Below are positions 1 through 8,025 of a stretch of DNA of 35,634 nt, in pieces. Both the position numbers and the translations under genes were made by a program. Source of the stretch: Bacilli bacterium (GTDB taxonomy: Bacteria; Bacillota_I; Bacilli_A; RF39; UBA660); the NCBI GenBank assembly GCA_017398945.1, contig JAFQES010000012.1, positions 1 to 35,634 of the forward strand, given 5' to 3'. A model generated the notes under the pieces. That model did not search any database. It worked only from the letters and a program-made list of their open reading frames with translations, and was not told the DNA's origin. Every line of letters begins with the position of its first letter. Position 1 is the stretch's first letter.

Positions 1-1
1 A

Positions 2-766
2 GATTTATGGAATAAACCTATTAAATGTTCTACTAGAAATGATGTTCAAAAGTTCTTAAAAATTATTCTTAATTGGGGAATGAAAATGTATGATATAAAT
101 CTAATGCGTTTTTATAAAAAAATAGAGTTCTTTAAAGACCCCAATGAAATGAAAGAAGAAAAAGATGTTTACACTTTTGAAGAGTTTCAAAAATATATAA
201 CAGGAACTACTAATCTAAATGATAAAGCAATGTTTGAAATGTTATATTATTGTGGATTACGTCGTGGTGAAGCAAGAGGTCTTCAATGGTCTGATATTGA
301 CTGGAATAATAAGTTAGTATCCATTACTAAACAAGCTAATAGTGTTAAGGACAGTCAAAAGTATTATGAACTAACTCCACCTAAAACATCTAAAAGTATT
401 AGAACATTACCTCTTACTGAAGTTTTATATAACGATTTAGTAAATTTATACAATGAAAAAAAGAAGTACTATGGCTTCAATGACAAATGGTTTATCTTCG
501 GAGAACATGAACCATTAACTTTTGGAATGATGTCTAGAATTAATGGTAGAATTGCTAAAAATGCAGATATCCGAAGAATAGCACTTCATTGTTTTAGACA
601 TAGTTGTGCTTCTTTACTAATAAATACTGGACAACCAGTAACAACTGTATCAAAATATTTAGGACATGCTAGTACTAAAGAAACATTAGACACATATGCT
701 CATATGTTTCCAAATAATCTAACCGATGTAAAAAATACTATGGATAATTTAAATCTAAGTATTTAA
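2..766 (+). CDS. Tyrosine site-specific recombinase (phage/ICE-type integrase), 5' partial
   Basis: This protein cuts and rejoins DNA at attachment sites through a covalent 3'-phosphotyrosine. The frame is open to the left edge of the window, so the N-terminus is missing; an internal ATG at 80 only looks like a start. Counting from that ATG, the catalytic set is complete: Arg61 in GLRRGEA, Lys102 in the PPKTSKSIR beta-hairpin, His170 and Arg173 in HCFRH, His196 in LGHAS, and nucleophile Tyr206 in DTYAH. The residues before the catalytic domain look like the end of a core-binding domain. The overall type matches Tn916- and phage-like integrases. No excisionase or other element gene is visible, so this is probably the right end of an integrated element whose body lies to the left. 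Short repeats follow the stop. Confidence 0.9.
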   Translation, partial: DLWNKPIKCSTRNDVQKFLKIILNWGMKMYDINLMRFYKKIEFFKDPNEMKEEKDVYTFEEFQKYITGTTNLNDKAMFEMLYYCGLRRGEARGLQWSDIDWNNKLVSITKQANSVKDSQKYYELTPPKTSKSIRTLPLTEVLYNDLVNLYNEKKKYYGFNDKWFIFGEHEPLTFGMMSRINGRIAKNADIRRIALHCFRHSCASLLINTGQPVTTVSKYLGHASTKETLDTYAHMFPNNLTDVKNTMDNLNLSI

Positions 767-790
767 ATAAACTTAAATAAAAAAAATATT

Positions 791-834
791 TAGTATCTAA
801 AAACTAATATTTGGTATCTAGTATGGTATCTAGT
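791..834. repeat. Short direct repeats downstream of the integrase
   Basis: GGTATCTAGT occurs twice, at 813-822 and 825-834. A related AGTATCTA lies at 792-799. Closely spaced repeats just after an integrase gene could be integrase arm sites or part of an attachment site. This is inferred from position and pattern only. Confidence 0.4.
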
Positions 835-873
835 TAAATTCAAAATAGTTAAAAATCCCTTATAAACAAAAGT

Positions 874-895
874 ATTCCCCTCTCTCGAGGGGAAT
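874..895. other. Perfect 9-bp hairpin, GC-rich
   Basis: ATTCCCCTC and GAGGGGAAT form a 9-bp stem with a TCTC loop. This is GC-rich against an AT-rich background and lies between the integrase and the next gene. No long T-tract follows, so it is a poor terminator. It may be an att core or a protein-binding site. Confidence 0.45.
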
Positions 896-944
896 TTCAG
901 GGGGTTTTGGTTAGATTGACCACAATAACCGTGATACAATCATC

Positions 945-966
945 AGCATGATTAATCTATCATGCT
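945..966. other. Inverted repeat AGCATGAT/ATCATGCT
   Basis: A perfect 8-bp inverted repeat with a 6-nt spacer lies beyond the 3' end of the DUF975 gene. It lacks a clear T-run on either strand. Its function is unknown; it could be a weak transcript end or part of an integration boundary. Confidence 0.35.
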
Positions 967-1001
967 AAATTAATGATAACTATTTTTTTAATATTTGTCA
1001 A

Positions 1002-1676
1002 TTAGTTTTTAACAGTTTTTAAATTTTCGTAGTAAAGTGCATGTGAAATTTGATAGTATGGTAAAACCCAAACTAATAAAATTCCAAATGTTAGTAAGGA
1101 AAGAAATATCCATCCCATAAAACTTAAATCAAATAGTAAATAATCCAAGCGGTGTCCTTTAATTAATTCTTTGCTCTCATTTAACGTTTCTTTTACTCCT
1201 TTTTGTTTATCAGCATATACGAATGATACTAATGAATAATTTAAGGAAATGATAATTCCAGGAATGATAAATAATAATGATCCTATTTGAGTTAAAACAT
1301 ATACAACTAAATTAATTAACGCAATAACTATAAATTCTTTTTTAAATTTAAATATATCATTAGCATCAAATTTTTCCTTACGAACTATTTTTAAAATATA
1401 ATAGATAAAACCAAATGTTAATGGAGCAACTATTAAAGAAATCACTAAACTTCCAATACTATTTACAATACTTCCATTGGATAAAATACATTCTTGATCA
1501 CCTAAAATATTCATCGAATATAAACATTTATTAAAGATTCTTAGCGCACTTAATTTTGATACTAAAAATTGTAGTACATATGTAAGAATTAAAATTAAGG
1601 CATAACCTCTCCAGAAATCTCCTAAATGTTCATTAGCTATTTTTTTTGCTTTTGCTTTTATTTCTTTTCTATTCAT
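1002..1676 (-). CDS. DUF975 family integral membrane protein
   Basis: A polytopic membrane protein of unknown function. The N-terminus MNRKEIKAKAK followed by a conserved Trp and a long hydrophobic helix is the usual opening of the DUF975 family. The rest shows about four more hydrophobic segments. A conserved-looking stretch near residues 155-180 (VKETLNESKELIKGHR) precedes the last pair of helices, as in other family members. The start is well supported by GGAGAATTT just before the ATG. It begins 8 bp after the recG stop on the same strand, so it is probably co-transcribed with recG. No role in recombination is implied. Confidence 0.8.
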   Translation of the reverse strand: MNRKEIKAKAKKIANEHLGDFWRGYALILILTYVLQFLVSKLSALRIFNKCLYSMNILGDQECILSNGSIVNSIGSLVISLIVAPLTFGFIYYILKIVRKEKFDANDIFKFKKEFIVIALINLVVYVLTQIGSLLFIIPGIIISLNYSLVSFVYADKQKGVKETLNESKELIKGHRLDYLLFDLSFMGWIFLSLLTFGILLVWVLPYYQISHALYYENLKTVKN

Positions 1677-1684
1677 AAATTCTC

Positions 1685-3655
1685 CTAATCTAAACTTGTT
1701 ATTTCTTTTATTATATCATTATAATATGAACTATTTAAGTATTCTTTACTATTTATATACTCTTCACTATCTTTTTTCGCTTGTAATAATATTTTTCCAT
1801 CGCTATACAAGTTAGCTATTTTGAAATTCATTGTTCCGCTTTGTCTTGTTCCAAAAAGATCCCCTTCTTTTCTTAATTCAAAATCTTTTTGGCTAATATA
1901 AAAACCATCATTACTTTCTTCTAATACTTTTAGTCTTTCTGTGTTATAATCACTTATTAAATAACAGGAGCACTCTAAATCATTTCTTCCTACTCTTCCT
2001 CTTAACTGATGTAATGTTGCTAGCCCAAATCGTTCAGCATTAAAGATAACCATCATTGTTGCATTAGATACATCTACTCCTACTTCAACCACTGTTGTAG
2101 ATATTAAAATGTTGATAACTCCATTTTTAAAGTTATTCATTATACTTTGTTTTTCTTCATTAGATAATTTTCCGTGTAGTATTTCTATGTTAATATTTTT
2201 AAAGGCTTTTTGAAATTTTTCTTTTAGTGCATTTACACTTTCTAAGTCACTTTCTTCAGAATCCTCAATTAATGGCGATACCACAAATATTTGATGCTTT
2301 TCTTTTAATTCATCATATATTGCTTGTAATACTATTTTTAAATTTTTAAAATCTACTACTTTAGTAAATATTTCTTTTCTTCCAGCAGGCTTAGTTTTTA
2401 TTAAAGAAACATCTAAATCTCCATATAACGCCAATGCATAAGTTCGAGGAATTGGCGTAGCACTTAAATACAAAGCATCCGGATTAATTCCTTTTTCACT
2501 TAATAATTTTCTTTGCATTACGCCAAAACGATGTTGTTCATCTGTAATTACTAAACCAAGCTTACTAAATGTTACACTTTCTTGTATGAGCGTATGAGTT
2601 CCAACAATAATATCTATTTCATTGTTGATAAGTCTTTTTATAATATTATCTTTTTCTTTCTTAGTCATACTTCCTACTAATAATTCAGTAACTATATTAA
2701 ACGGTGCTAGCAATTTATTGATGGAATTATAATGTTGCTGAGCTAAAATTTCCGTAGGAGCCATAAAAGCTGATTGATATTCAGCCAAATAATTGGCATA
2801 CATTGCAATAACACAAAGGATAGTTTTTCCACTACCAACATCACCAATTATTAACCGATTCATTTTAGATGATGAAGTTAAATCTTTGTGGATATCTTGT
2901 AATGTACTTAATTGATCTTCTGTTAGAGAAAAAGGCAAATTGCTTATAAATGTATTTACAAGATCTTCTGAATATTCTTTTTTTATTCCACTAATGTTTT
3001 TATTTTGATATTTTAAATAGTTTACTTTAAAAGTAAAATCAAAAAACTCTTTATATATTAATTTAAGTTTAGCTTTCTTTAACAAAGTTGTGCTAGTCGG
3101 ATTGTGGATAATCTTTAATGCTTCGTTATGAGAAATAAAATCATATCTGTCATTTAAATAACTTGGTAATATTTCTTTTTCTTCATAACTAGCTAACGCA
3201 CTATTTATATATTTTGCTAAAGCTTGATTAGTCAGACCACTCGTCAAATGATAAACCGGCTGTACCATATTATCTGGAATATTTAAAAAGATATTTGAAG
3301 CAACAAAAGTATTTTTCTTTTCATCATATTTACCTTGTAAATATATTTTTTTATCCACAGTTAAATTTGGTTTCATAAATGCTCTATTAAATATAGTTAC
3401 TTTAATACTTTTGTTTTCAATTATAACATTAAATGATAAACGATTAAAGTTTCGTTTGATATAATTAACAATCGGATTAGATATAATTTGAGCTGAAACA
3501 ATATTTTGGTCACTGGCTTCTTTTAAAGAAGAAATTTTAAAAATATTATAACGATATGGATAGTAGTTTACTAAATCAGATATATTAGTAATTCCTAATT
3601 TATTTAATAAACTTAATGATTTTGGACCAATTCCTTTTATATTTTGTAAGCTCAA
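1685..3655 (-). CDS. recG: ATP-dependent DNA helicase RecG
   Basis: RecG reverses stalled replication forks and branch-migrates Holliday junctions. The N-terminal wedge/OB region starts with a helix-hairpin-helix-like KGIGPKSLSLLNKLG. Helicase motifs follow: Walker A GDVGSGKT, motif II TDEQHRFG, SATPIPRT, and the C-terminal motifs through RFGLATLHQLRGRVGR. I chose a TTG start at 3655 because GGTGAT lies four bases upstream. The frame also runs to an upstream start at 3739 and through a GTG at 3664. The extra residues from 3739 are hydrophobic, unlike any RecG N-terminus, and cover the putative promoter. With the TTG start the protein has 656 residues, close to the family norm. The DUF975 gene follows closely. 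Confidence 0.93.
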   Translation of the reverse strand: MSLQNIKGIGPKSLSLLNKLGITNISDLVNYYPYRYNIFKISSLKEASDQNIVSAQIISNPIVNYIKRNFNRLSFNVIIENKSIKVTIFNRAFMKPNLTVDKKIYLQGKYDEKKNTFVASNIFLNIPDNMVQPVYHLTSGLTNQALAKYINSALASYEEKEILPSYLNDRYDFISHNEALKIIHNPTSTTLLKKAKLKLIYKEFFDFTFKVNYLKYQNKNISGIKKEYSEDLVNTFISNLPFSLTEDQLSTLQDIHKDLTSSSKMNRLIIGDVGSGKTILCVIAMYANYLAEYQSAFMAPTEILAQQHYNSINKLLAPFNIVTELLVGSMTKKEKDNIIKRLINNEIDIIVGTHTLIQESVTFSKLGLVITDEQHRFGVMQRKLLSEKGINPDALYLSATPIPRTYALALYGDLDVSLIKTKPAGRKEIFTKVVDFKNLKIVLQAIYDELKEKHQIFVVSPLIEDSEESDLESVNALKEKFQKAFKNINIEILHGKLSNEEKQSIMNNFKNGVINILISTTVVEVGVDVSNATMMVIFNAERFGLATLHQLRGRVGRNDLECSCYLISDYNTERLKVLEESNDGFYISQKDFELRKEGDLFGTRQSGTMNFKIANLYSDGKILLQAKKDSEEYINSKEYLNSSYYNDIIKEITSLD

Positions 3656-3659
3656 TTTT

Positions 3660-3677
3660 ATCACCAATAAAATTATA
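3660..3677 (-). promoter_or_regulatory. Extended -10 and RBS for recG
   Basis: On the minus strand TG-T-TATAAT (-10 at 3677-3672) is followed by GGTGAT (3665-3660) and the TTG start. If this -10 is used, the RNA would begin close to the Shine-Dalgarno, leaving almost no leader. No good -35 was seen. Confidence 0.4.
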
Positions 3678-3698
3678 ACAAAAATTTCAAAAAAAGTA

Positions 3699-3727
3699 TT
3701 GACAAAATATAGTTTATCCTTTAATAT
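3699..3727 (+). promoter_or_regulatory. Sigma-A-type promoter facing away from recG
   Basis: TTGACA at 3699-3704, a 17-bp spacer, then TAATAT at 3722-3727. It points into the recG-lipoprotein gap, where no + strand ORF exists but a chain of hairpins ending in a terminator does. Confidence 0.5.
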
Positions 3728-3733
3728 AACAAT

Positions 3734-3828
3734 CACCAATTCACTTAAAGGCGAATTGGTACTAGTATCACACTAGTCAACCCCTTTTTATTCTTTTGGA
3801 ACTGTCTTCAGGGGGCAGTTCCTTTTTT
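3734..3828 (+). ncRNA. Candidate small RNA, three stem-loops ending in an intrinsic terminator
   Basis: Three hairpins follow the promoter above. The first is ACCAATTC/GAATTGGT (8 bp, 10-nt loop). Directly abutting it is ACTAGT/ACTAGT (6 bp, ATCAC loop). The third is GGAACTG/CAGTTCC, extendable to 9 pairs with one G-T, followed by six T. About 95 nt, with no ORF. I do not recognise it as 6S, SRP RNA, tmRNA, a T-box or a known riboswitch. The 5' and 3' ends are inferred from promoter and terminator positions. Confidence 0.5.
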
Positions 3829-3844
3829 GTTAATAAAATTATAT

Positions 3845-3872
3845 GCAAAAAGCTATATCAAATGATATAGCT
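3845..3872 (-). terminator. Intrinsic terminator of the lipoprotein gene
   Basis: AGCTATATC and GATATAGCT form a 9-bp stem with a 4-nt loop, followed on the minus strand by TTTTGC. It begins directly after the stop codon. Confidence 0.8.
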
Positions 3873-4283
3873 TTATTTACATTTATAGCCTTGTTTTTTT
3901 AACTCTTCTAACAACTTATCTTGAGATAAATTAACATCAAATTCAAATTCAACTTTTTTCTTTTGAATATCACGATAGCTTATTGTATAAATGGCTGTTA
4001 TTTTTTTATCTTCTTTTTTATATTCACTTATAATATTATTTTCATTATAATTATTATATTTATTTTGATAAGCAATATAAGCATTATTAGCTTGATTCTC
4101 ATCAGTATATTCTTCTTTAATTGTTGATTTTAAATTAAATACTTTTTCTTCTTCAAAAGTTATCAACAGTGTTCTTTTATTTTTATAATTAAGATCTTTG
4201 TTTTCAAATGTACAAGTTACTTTTTCTTTGCCACATCCTGTAACTAAAAATAACATCATAACTAATAAAATTATTTTCTTCAT
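3873..4283 (-). CDS. DUF1307/YehR-like lipoprotein
   Basis: A small surface lipoprotein of unknown function. The N-terminus is a typical lipoprotein signal: MKK, a hydrophobic stretch, then lipobox LVTGC with Cys17 as the expected lipidated residue. The mature part of about 120 residues is mainly predicted beta strand and contains a second cysteine soon after the first (VTCTF) and one near the C-terminus (YKCK), which could form a disulfide. Length and layout fit the DUF1307/YehR group. The gene stands alone: about 60 bp separates it from the upstream gene and a strong terminator follows. The family assignment rests on pattern recall, so it is moderate. Confidence 0.7.
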   Translation of the reverse strand: MKKIILLVMMLFLVTGCGKEKVTCTFENKDLNYKNKRTLLITFEEEKVFNLKSTIKEEYTDENQANNAYIAYQNKYNNYNENNIISEYKKEDKKITAIYTISYRDIQKKKVEFEFDVNLSQDKLLEELKKQGYKCK

Positions 4284-4344
4284 AATATAATCATCTACCT
4301 TAATAACATTTTAAAACAGAAATTTATTTTAGTAAATATCATAT

Positions 4345-4899
4345 TTAATTTTTTTCTAAATGTCTTACATGAGTCATTAGTACATTATGAGGTATTAAAT
4401 CATTATTAATATAATCAATTAATTCATTGGATATATGTTTTCCGAATCTAGTCCATATAATAATATAATCCGAAAGCTTTTCAGCAATAGTTACATCAAA
4501 TATATTAACAACATAAGAATCTCCTTCACGCCACATATACTCAATAAAGTCACAATATCTTTGGATGGTTTTTAAATCCTGGTATTCTTCAAGCATTTTC
4601 ATCAAGTGGTTTGTAAAATCATCAGCAAAATATACATGTCCTAATAATTCTTGATTAAATTCGATACTTTCATCCAAATACTTTTTTTCTTCTGGAATAT
4701 CTTTAATTAACTTTTCACAAATTTGTTCCAATGTTAATTTCTTTTGAATCTTTGATACTTCTATATTTTTCATATAATCCACTTTATTATTTCCTAAATC
4801 TACTTTTAGGCCATGAGAATATGCTCCCATAATTTCTGCGCCATCTTTTGGCATTAAACTTTCCTTCATCATTTTTTCATCTATCTTGTATATCTCCAT
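4345..4899 (-). CDS. Hypothetical protein, DUF7674-like
   Basis: A soluble, acidic, mostly helical protein of 184 residues. The central segment has the run GHVYFADDF, then a helix, then FIEYMWREGD and VVNIFDVTIAEKL. This looks like the helical repeat-like fold of DUF7674-type proteins, which are often scattered single genes. No catalytic motif is visible. The first 19 bases overlap the end of the upstream NTF2-like gene in another frame, so translation is probably coupled; there is no good separate Shine-Dalgarno. Function unknown. Confidence 0.6.
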   Translation of the reverse strand: MEIYKIDEKMMKESLMPKDGAEIMGAYSHGLKVDLGNNKVDYMKNIEVSKIQKKLTLEQICEKLIKDIPEEKKYLDESIEFNQELLGHVYFADDFTNHLMKMLEEYQDLKTIQRYCDFIEYMWREGDSYVVNIFDVTIAEKLSDYIIIWTRFGKHISNELIDYINNDLIPHNVLMTHVRHLEKN

Positions 4900-5243
4900 T
4901 GTTTAAAATAAGTGCATTTTCCTTCATTATTTAAAGATATTTGAAAAATGCCATCTATTTCTTGTTTTACATTATTACTAGTCATAGTTCTAGTCATTTG
5001 CCAATTTATAATGCAATTTTTTTCATCAAATACTACTATTTCATATTTATATTCTATATCCTTTTGATTATCAGCAACTACATTCCATAAATTTATTACT
5101 TCATCAAAGCTTTTACAAGGAGAGTCAATTGGATTTTCATAATACTCTACATCTTTTGCTAATGTTTCAAGCGTTCTTTTCCAATCTAAATCCTTCCACG
5201 AATCCATAAATTCTTTTGTCCAATTATCGTACTTATCTTTCAT
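4881..5243 (-). CDS. SnoaL-like / NTF2-fold protein
   Basis: A 120-residue protein with the features of the cone-shaped NTF2/SnoaL fold. An N-terminal amphipathic helix (WTKEFMDSWKDLDW) is followed by a strand that opens with a tyrosine pair and proline (VEYYENPID), a second helix (FDEVINLW), and four C-terminal strands ending in TYFKQWRYTR. Such domains bind small hydrophobic ligands or act as isomerases; nothing here fixes the substrate. The Shine-Dalgarno AAAGGAAC precedes the ATG. It overlaps the next gene by 19 bases, so the two are probably one unit. Confidence 0.75.
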   Translation of the reverse strand: MKDKYDNWTKEFMDSWKDLDWKRTLETLAKDVEYYENPIDSPCKSFDEVINLWNVVADNQKDIEYKYEIVVFDEKNCIINWQMTRTMTSNNVKQEIDGIFQISLNNEGKCTYFKQWRYTR

Positions 5244-5310
5244 GTTATAGTTCCTTTCTTTTTTAATAATTCCATTTAAAGTATATCATGTTTTCATATA
5301 CTTTAAAACT

Positions 5311-5925
5311 TTATTTAATACTTCTTTTTCTAATTATTTCTGTAACATATCCGGTACTACAGCACAATCTATTTGCTATTTGTCTACAATTTATAGTTCT
5401 ATTTTGTTGCTCTAGAAAATTACAATAATTATTTATTCGAGTATTAATCTTCTCTGTTTTTTTCATACTTTCTAAAAAATATTTTTCTTTATCAGGATCA
5501 TTATAAAAAATAAATAATTCATCGTATATGTTTTTCTCTTCTGGAAGAAGCTCATTAAGCATATTATTACAAAAACACATTAATACATTTAAAGCTTTTT
5601 CTATATTATCTATGTTAATATCATAAGCTCTCATAACAAAATCTATGATACTTCCACCACAACCGCATCCATAGCAAACCCATATTTTATCTGATTCTGC
5701 AATAGTTAAAGAAAGATCTTGCGTATTATGAAGACCACAAGTTACATAAAATCTTTGATTAGGTCTAACATTAACTTGATATTCTTTCTTATTTGATTCT
5801 AAGTAAGATAAATATAATTTTAAAAGACTTATCTTATTATTAATTATTCTAAATTGTTTTATATGTTCACTATCGCGATCCCAATATTCCATACCATCAT
5901 ATTTTGCTTCTATTAAATATCCCAT
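5311..5925 (-). CDS. Orphan CHC2-type zinc-finger protein with C-terminal HTH
   Basis: The middle carries a clear copy of the zinc ribbon of DnaG primases: a Cys-x2-His pair (CGLHN), a spacer of about 20 residues, then CYGCGCGGSIIDFVM, the signature Cys-x2-Cys plus GG and a hydrophobic helix. The zinc pattern therefore appears intact. No TOPRIM or primase RNA-polymerase domain follows. The last 50 residues instead look like an HTH (QIANRLCCSTGYVTEIIRKR), so DNA binding is likely. The start follows GGAGTGGGTT. Neighbours are a Ppx/GppA protein upstream and the NTF2-like pair downstream. It could be a plasmid- or phage-derived regulator; function not known. Confidence 0.65.
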   Translation of the reverse strand: MGYLIEAKYDGMEYWDRDSEHIKQFRIINNKISLLKLYLSYLESNKKEYQVNVRPNQRFYVTCGLHNTQDLSLTIAESDKIWVCYGCGCGGSIIDFVMRAYDINIDNIEKALNVLMCFCNNMLNELLPEEKNIYDELFIFYNDPDKEKYFLESMKKTEKINTRINNYCNFLEQQNRTINCRQIANRLCCSTGYVTEIIRKRSIK

Positions 5926-5948
5926 AACCCACTCCTAATTCAAATTTA

Positions 5949-6845
5949 TTATTCTTTATTAATAATATTATTTATTATTCCGTCTTCCATATTAATTTTT
6001 GTTGGAATAATATATTTGGCATCTATTTTATGTGATATTAAATTTGTAATAACCTTCATTGCTCTAGATCCATCAAACCATAATGGATTATCACTATTTT
6101 GTCTTATTTTATCTAATGAAGTTACTAGAGCATCTTGATCATAAGAATCACTTAAATCTCTGGTAATCATATATTGCTGTTTTTTATCATCATATAAAGT
6201 ATTTTTGTTTAGTTTATATCCTGCATTATTATACCAGTATAAATGATCACCACCTGCTAATATCAAAAGATCAGCTTTTAGATCAATATTGTTAACTAAA
6301 TCATCCAGATAAGAATACACTTCATCAAATGTACAAGTAGCATAATCATCTTTTAAACCGCTAAATTTATTAGTTACATCAACTACTCCAAAATCATAAT
6401 ATTTTTTATCTATTATTTTTTTATCGTTAACAAAAATTAATTCTGTGGATCCTCCTCCACCGATAAAAATACATATATTGCCATTATAATCCATATTATT
6501 AAAACATCCCTCAGCAGTGTATAAAGCTTCATCCTCTTGAGAGACCACTTCAATTTTTAAATTAAATTTGTTAATAAGATTTTGATTAATATTATCTAAT
6601 TCTTCTTGAGCAATATTCCTAAATATACTACATCCATATATATAAATATTTTTAGTATACTCTAAAGCCTTAAGAATAACATTTTCGAAAAGTTCCATAT
6701 CTTTTTCGTAAATTTTATGATTAATCTTATAATTTTTTTTAAATTCAATTGTCGTTGTATTATCATATATTAATTTTCTATTTTCATAAATATGAGTTTT
6801 TGTATTATTACTTCCTATTTCAATTATGGCAAATATATTTTTCAT
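5949..6845 (-). CDS. Ppx/GppA family phosphatase (exopolyphosphatase-like)
   Basis: This family has the actin/ASKHA fold and removes phosphate from polyphosphate or pppGpp. The first phosphate loop is IGSNNTK near the N-terminus, preceded by Glu where most members have Asp. The sequence QEDEALYTAEGCF is the usual acidic/Ala-x-x-G helix, and the second phosphate loop is FIGGGGSTELIF, a very good match. AGGDHLYW is the adenosine-motif region. At 298 residues it is the short type without the C-terminal HD domain. The start has an AAGGAG site. It sits between a HAD-like protein and the CHC2-HTH protein on the same strand. The exact substrate cannot be told from the sequence. Confidence 0.85.
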   Translation of the reverse strand: MKNIFAIIEIGSNNTKTHIYENRKLIYDNTTTIEFKKNYKINHKIYEKDMELFENVILKALEYTKNIYIYGCSIFRNIAQEELDNINQNLINKFNLKIEVVSQEDEALYTAEGCFNNMDYNGNICIFIGGGGSTELIFVNDKKIIDKKYYDFGVVDVTNKFSGLKDDYATCTFDEVYSYLDDLVNNIDLKADLLILAGGDHLYWYNNAGYKLNKNTLYDDKKQQYMITRDLSDSYDQDALVTSLDKIRQNSDNPLWFDGSRAMKVITNLISHKIDAKYIIPTKINMEDGIINNIINKE

Positions 6846-6908
6846 TTAATACTCCTTATGTTAATTATATTTATATTATAAATTATTTAAATAATATTAA
6901 CAATAAGT

Positions 6909-7892
6909 TTAGTTTAGCTTTCTTTGTAGTTCATTTACTCTTTCTAAATTGTCTAAGTTGTTATTATTTTTAAATTTTTCACCAAGCATAGCTAATATGT
7001 TATTTAAAGACTTTAATTCGTCCTTATCTGCCCCGTCTGTACAATTTAATATAAATAACCAGTTTAATATATCTCGATAATCAGCTTCATCTGCGAACCC
7101 TTCTTTGAAATATCTTTCGATATATTGGAATTCACCTTTTCTTAGTTTATCTACAAGTTCATAGCTAGCTAAATGAACCATCATATTTCTTTGAGTTTCT
7201 AAAATTTGGATTGAAGATAAATTTTTAATTTGATCTATATAACATTGTAAAGATTCTAATACTCCATCAAATCCTTTAGTCATTGTAGACTTATTCATAA
7301 AGTTATTGTATTTTAAGTAATATTCTCTTTGAGAAGGTCGACACACCACCATTGGATGATTATCTTGGAATTGTCTATAAGTTTCTTCTTTTATTTGATC
7401 ATCTATAATTGCAAACCACTTATTTTGAATAAACATATCACGAACGTAGTGTTCAGTAAAAGTTTTTACTTTATTTATATTATAATCAAACTCTCTAGGT
7501 TCGTTTATTTTTTTATCAAAATCATAAATTCCCCCATAATAAAAATTAAGTCCTATTTTAATATTTTTAGAAAGATTCCTTGCTAATATTTCTAAATATT
7601 TAACCATCTCTTTATAGTCACTGTAATGAGTAGATAAACTTATAGTTCCATATTCTGCCCCAAATTTTTTTCTGATAAATTCTAGTTGTTGCATAAATAA
7701 CTTAGCTTTATCATCATCTATATTGTCTATTGTTCCTTCTAAATCTAACATGACTGCAATAGTTTTAGATGGTTGCATCATACTTTCCATATTTAAATAG
7801 ACCATTTCAGCATTATTCTGATTTTTATTATAATGTTTTTCAAAAAACTTTTTTCTTCTATATTCTGAATCCCATCCATATTTGTTTTTCAT
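6909..7892 (-). CDS. HAD-like protein of unknown function
   Basis: Residues near 45-58 (IAVMLDLEGTID) resemble HAD motif I, with Asp as nucleophile but Glu where the second catalytic Asp is normally found. ISLSTHYSD fits motif II, a lysine in MTKGFDG may be motif III, and FAIIDDQ fits motif IV. The order and spacing suit a HAD hydrolase fold; the DxE change may alter or reduce phosphatase activity. The C-terminal 120 residues are helical and unfamiliar. AAGGTGG precedes the ATG. It is the first gene of the minus-strand accessory block after tRNA-Leu. The fold is inferred from motifs only. Confidence 0.55.
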   Translation of the reverse strand: MKNKYGWDSEYRRKKFFEKHYNKNQNNAEMVYLNMESMMQPSKTIAVMLDLEGTIDNIDDDKAKLFMQQLEFIRKKFGAEYGTISLSTHYSDYKEMVKYLEILARNLSKNIKIGLNFYYGGIYDFDKKINEPREFDYNINKVKTFTEHYVRDMFIQNKWFAIIDDQIKEETYRQFQDNHPMVVCRPSQREYYLKYNNFMNKSTMTKGFDGVLESLQCYIDQIKNLSSIQILETQRNMMVHLASYELVDKLRKGEFQYIERYFKEGFADEADYRDILNWLFILNCTDGADKDELKSLNNILAMLGEKFKNNNNLDNLERVNELQRKLN

Positions 7893-7953
7893 TTTAAAAC
7901 CACCTTAATAAGCTTTATTATAAATATATTCTTAAAAGTTTCAAGTAATTAAT

Positions 7954-7979
7954 AAAAAAACAGTCATATTTTAGACTGT
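7954..7979 (-). terminator. Terminator after tRNA-Leu
   Basis: ACAGTC/GACTGT stem with an 8-nt loop followed by seven T on the minus strand, downstream of the tRNA-Leu gene. Confidence 0.7.
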
Positions 7980-8025
7980 ACATGTATTAAAGGTTCGTTT
8001 TTTTCGAAGCCATTTCAATTCTTTA

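Noticed and set aside
3664-3739. A signal peptide or membrane anchor on RecG
   Set aside because: RecG is cytoplasmic, and the hydrophobic residues come from an AT-rich leader; a better RBS and start lie downstream.
3798-3828. T-box or riboswitch reading of the terminator hairpin
   Set aside because: No T-box sequence, specifier loop or known aptamer is visible, and no + strand gene follows within reach.
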